From Rhodovulum adriaticum (GTDB taxonomy: Bacteria > Pseudomonadota > Alphaproteobacteria > Rhodobacterales > Rhodobacteraceae), in assembly GCF_004345735.1 (NCBI RefSeq), contig NZ_SLXL01000001.1, positions 657,197-721,196 of the forward strand: a stretch of DNA of 64,000 nt. The letters are read 5' to 3'. Below the pieces are notes generated by a model. That model was given only the letters and a program-made list of their open reading frames with translations, did no database searches and was not told where the DNA came from. Below, piece by piece: positions 63,953 to 64,000 of this stretch. Made by a program: the position numbers and the translations under genes. The stretch's first letter is position 1; every line of letters starts with the position of its first letter.

Positions 63953-64000
63953 GGAGACCCACGTATGAGCATCGACAAAGACCTTCTGGACCAGCTGATG
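63907..64000 (+). mobile_element. Left end of a probable IS256-family insertion sequence (partial)
   Basis: GAGACTGTGCAGAATTCTGTG at 63907 resembles IS256-type terminal inverted repeats. It is followed by a short leader, a ribosome site and a transposase-like start codon at 63965. The right end is outside the window, so the identity is provisional. Confidence 0.55.
63965..64000 (+). CDS. Probable IS256-family transposase (partial, first 12 codons)
   Basis: ATG 63965 begins the sequence MSIDKDLLDQLM, preceded by GAGGAGA at 63951-63957. The DKDLLDQL start resembles IS256-family (Mutator type) transposases. Only 12 residues are visible, so the assignment rests on this start and on the inverted-repeat-like end upstream. 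Confidence 0.55.
   Translation, partial: MSIDKDLLDQLM

Overview
This window is from the chromosome of a high-GC alphaproteobacterium of the Rhodobacterales (Rhodobacter/Roseobacter group) that makes bacteriochlorophyll a. The evidence is the order bchFNBHLM-lhaA-puhABC-orf-acsF-puhE followed by cytochrome c2, PpsR-type operators (TGT-N12-ACA) in front of bchF, an fbc-type cytochrome bc1 operon (petABC), and a PetP/PetR-like regulator pair. The oxygen-dependent cyclase gene acsF is present and no anaerobic bchE lies in the window. This fits an aerobic or facultative anoxygenic phototroph; species cannot be assigned from the window alone.

Layout. 1-297: 5' part of a PpaA/AerR-like B12-binding regulator on the minus strand, divergent from bchF. 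298-587: control region with two PpsR sites. 588-14735: photosynthesis superoperon, many genes joined by ATGA or TTGA overlaps: bacteriochlorophyll synthesis (bchF, N, B, H, L, M), light-harvesting assembly (lhaA), reaction-centre H subunit and assembly (puhA, B, C, E), a small conserved ORF and acsF. 14836-15276: cycA with a terminator. 15354-15647: DUF2892 gene with a SqrR/BigR-like operator. Then tRNA-Met and a minus-strand housekeeping block: rppH, ctpA, envC-like, gpmI, rlmH, rsfS and a MscS channel.

23025-28560: leucine synthesis (leuC, leuD, leuB), interrupted by a membrane protein and a degenerate EEP-fold protein. Then tRNA-Lys, dapF (second catalytic Cys replaced by Ser), mtaB, a small ORF, a structured leader or small RNA ending in an intrinsic terminator, and petABC. 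34658-38019: thiBPQ transporter under a TPP riboswitch. 38111-44443: aroC, a lower-GC two-gene HEPN cassette, an EamA transporter, HU, amn, an SDR protein and exoD.

44440-48447: HDAC-like protein, xseB, ispA and dxs as one minus-strand unit, supplying isoprenoid precursors for carotenoids, quinones and the bacteriochlorophyll tail. 48485-49698: petP-petR. 49882-54261: ilvE, EamA, GST, queG, mtgA. 54367-60414: gltD-gltB. 60639-62425: uppP convergent with an NDUFA9-like epimerase. 62575-62661: tRNA-Leu(CAG), followed directly by a tyrosine integrase whose 3' end is overrun by what looks like the left end of an IS256-family element. This is probably the edge of a genomic island that continues beyond the window.

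Most of the window is core genome. The least explained parts are the HEPN cassette (39208-39956), the petA leader RNA (about 31620-31785), the SqrR-like operator at 15624-15647, the altered DapF active site, and probable CTG start codons at CTGA junctions.
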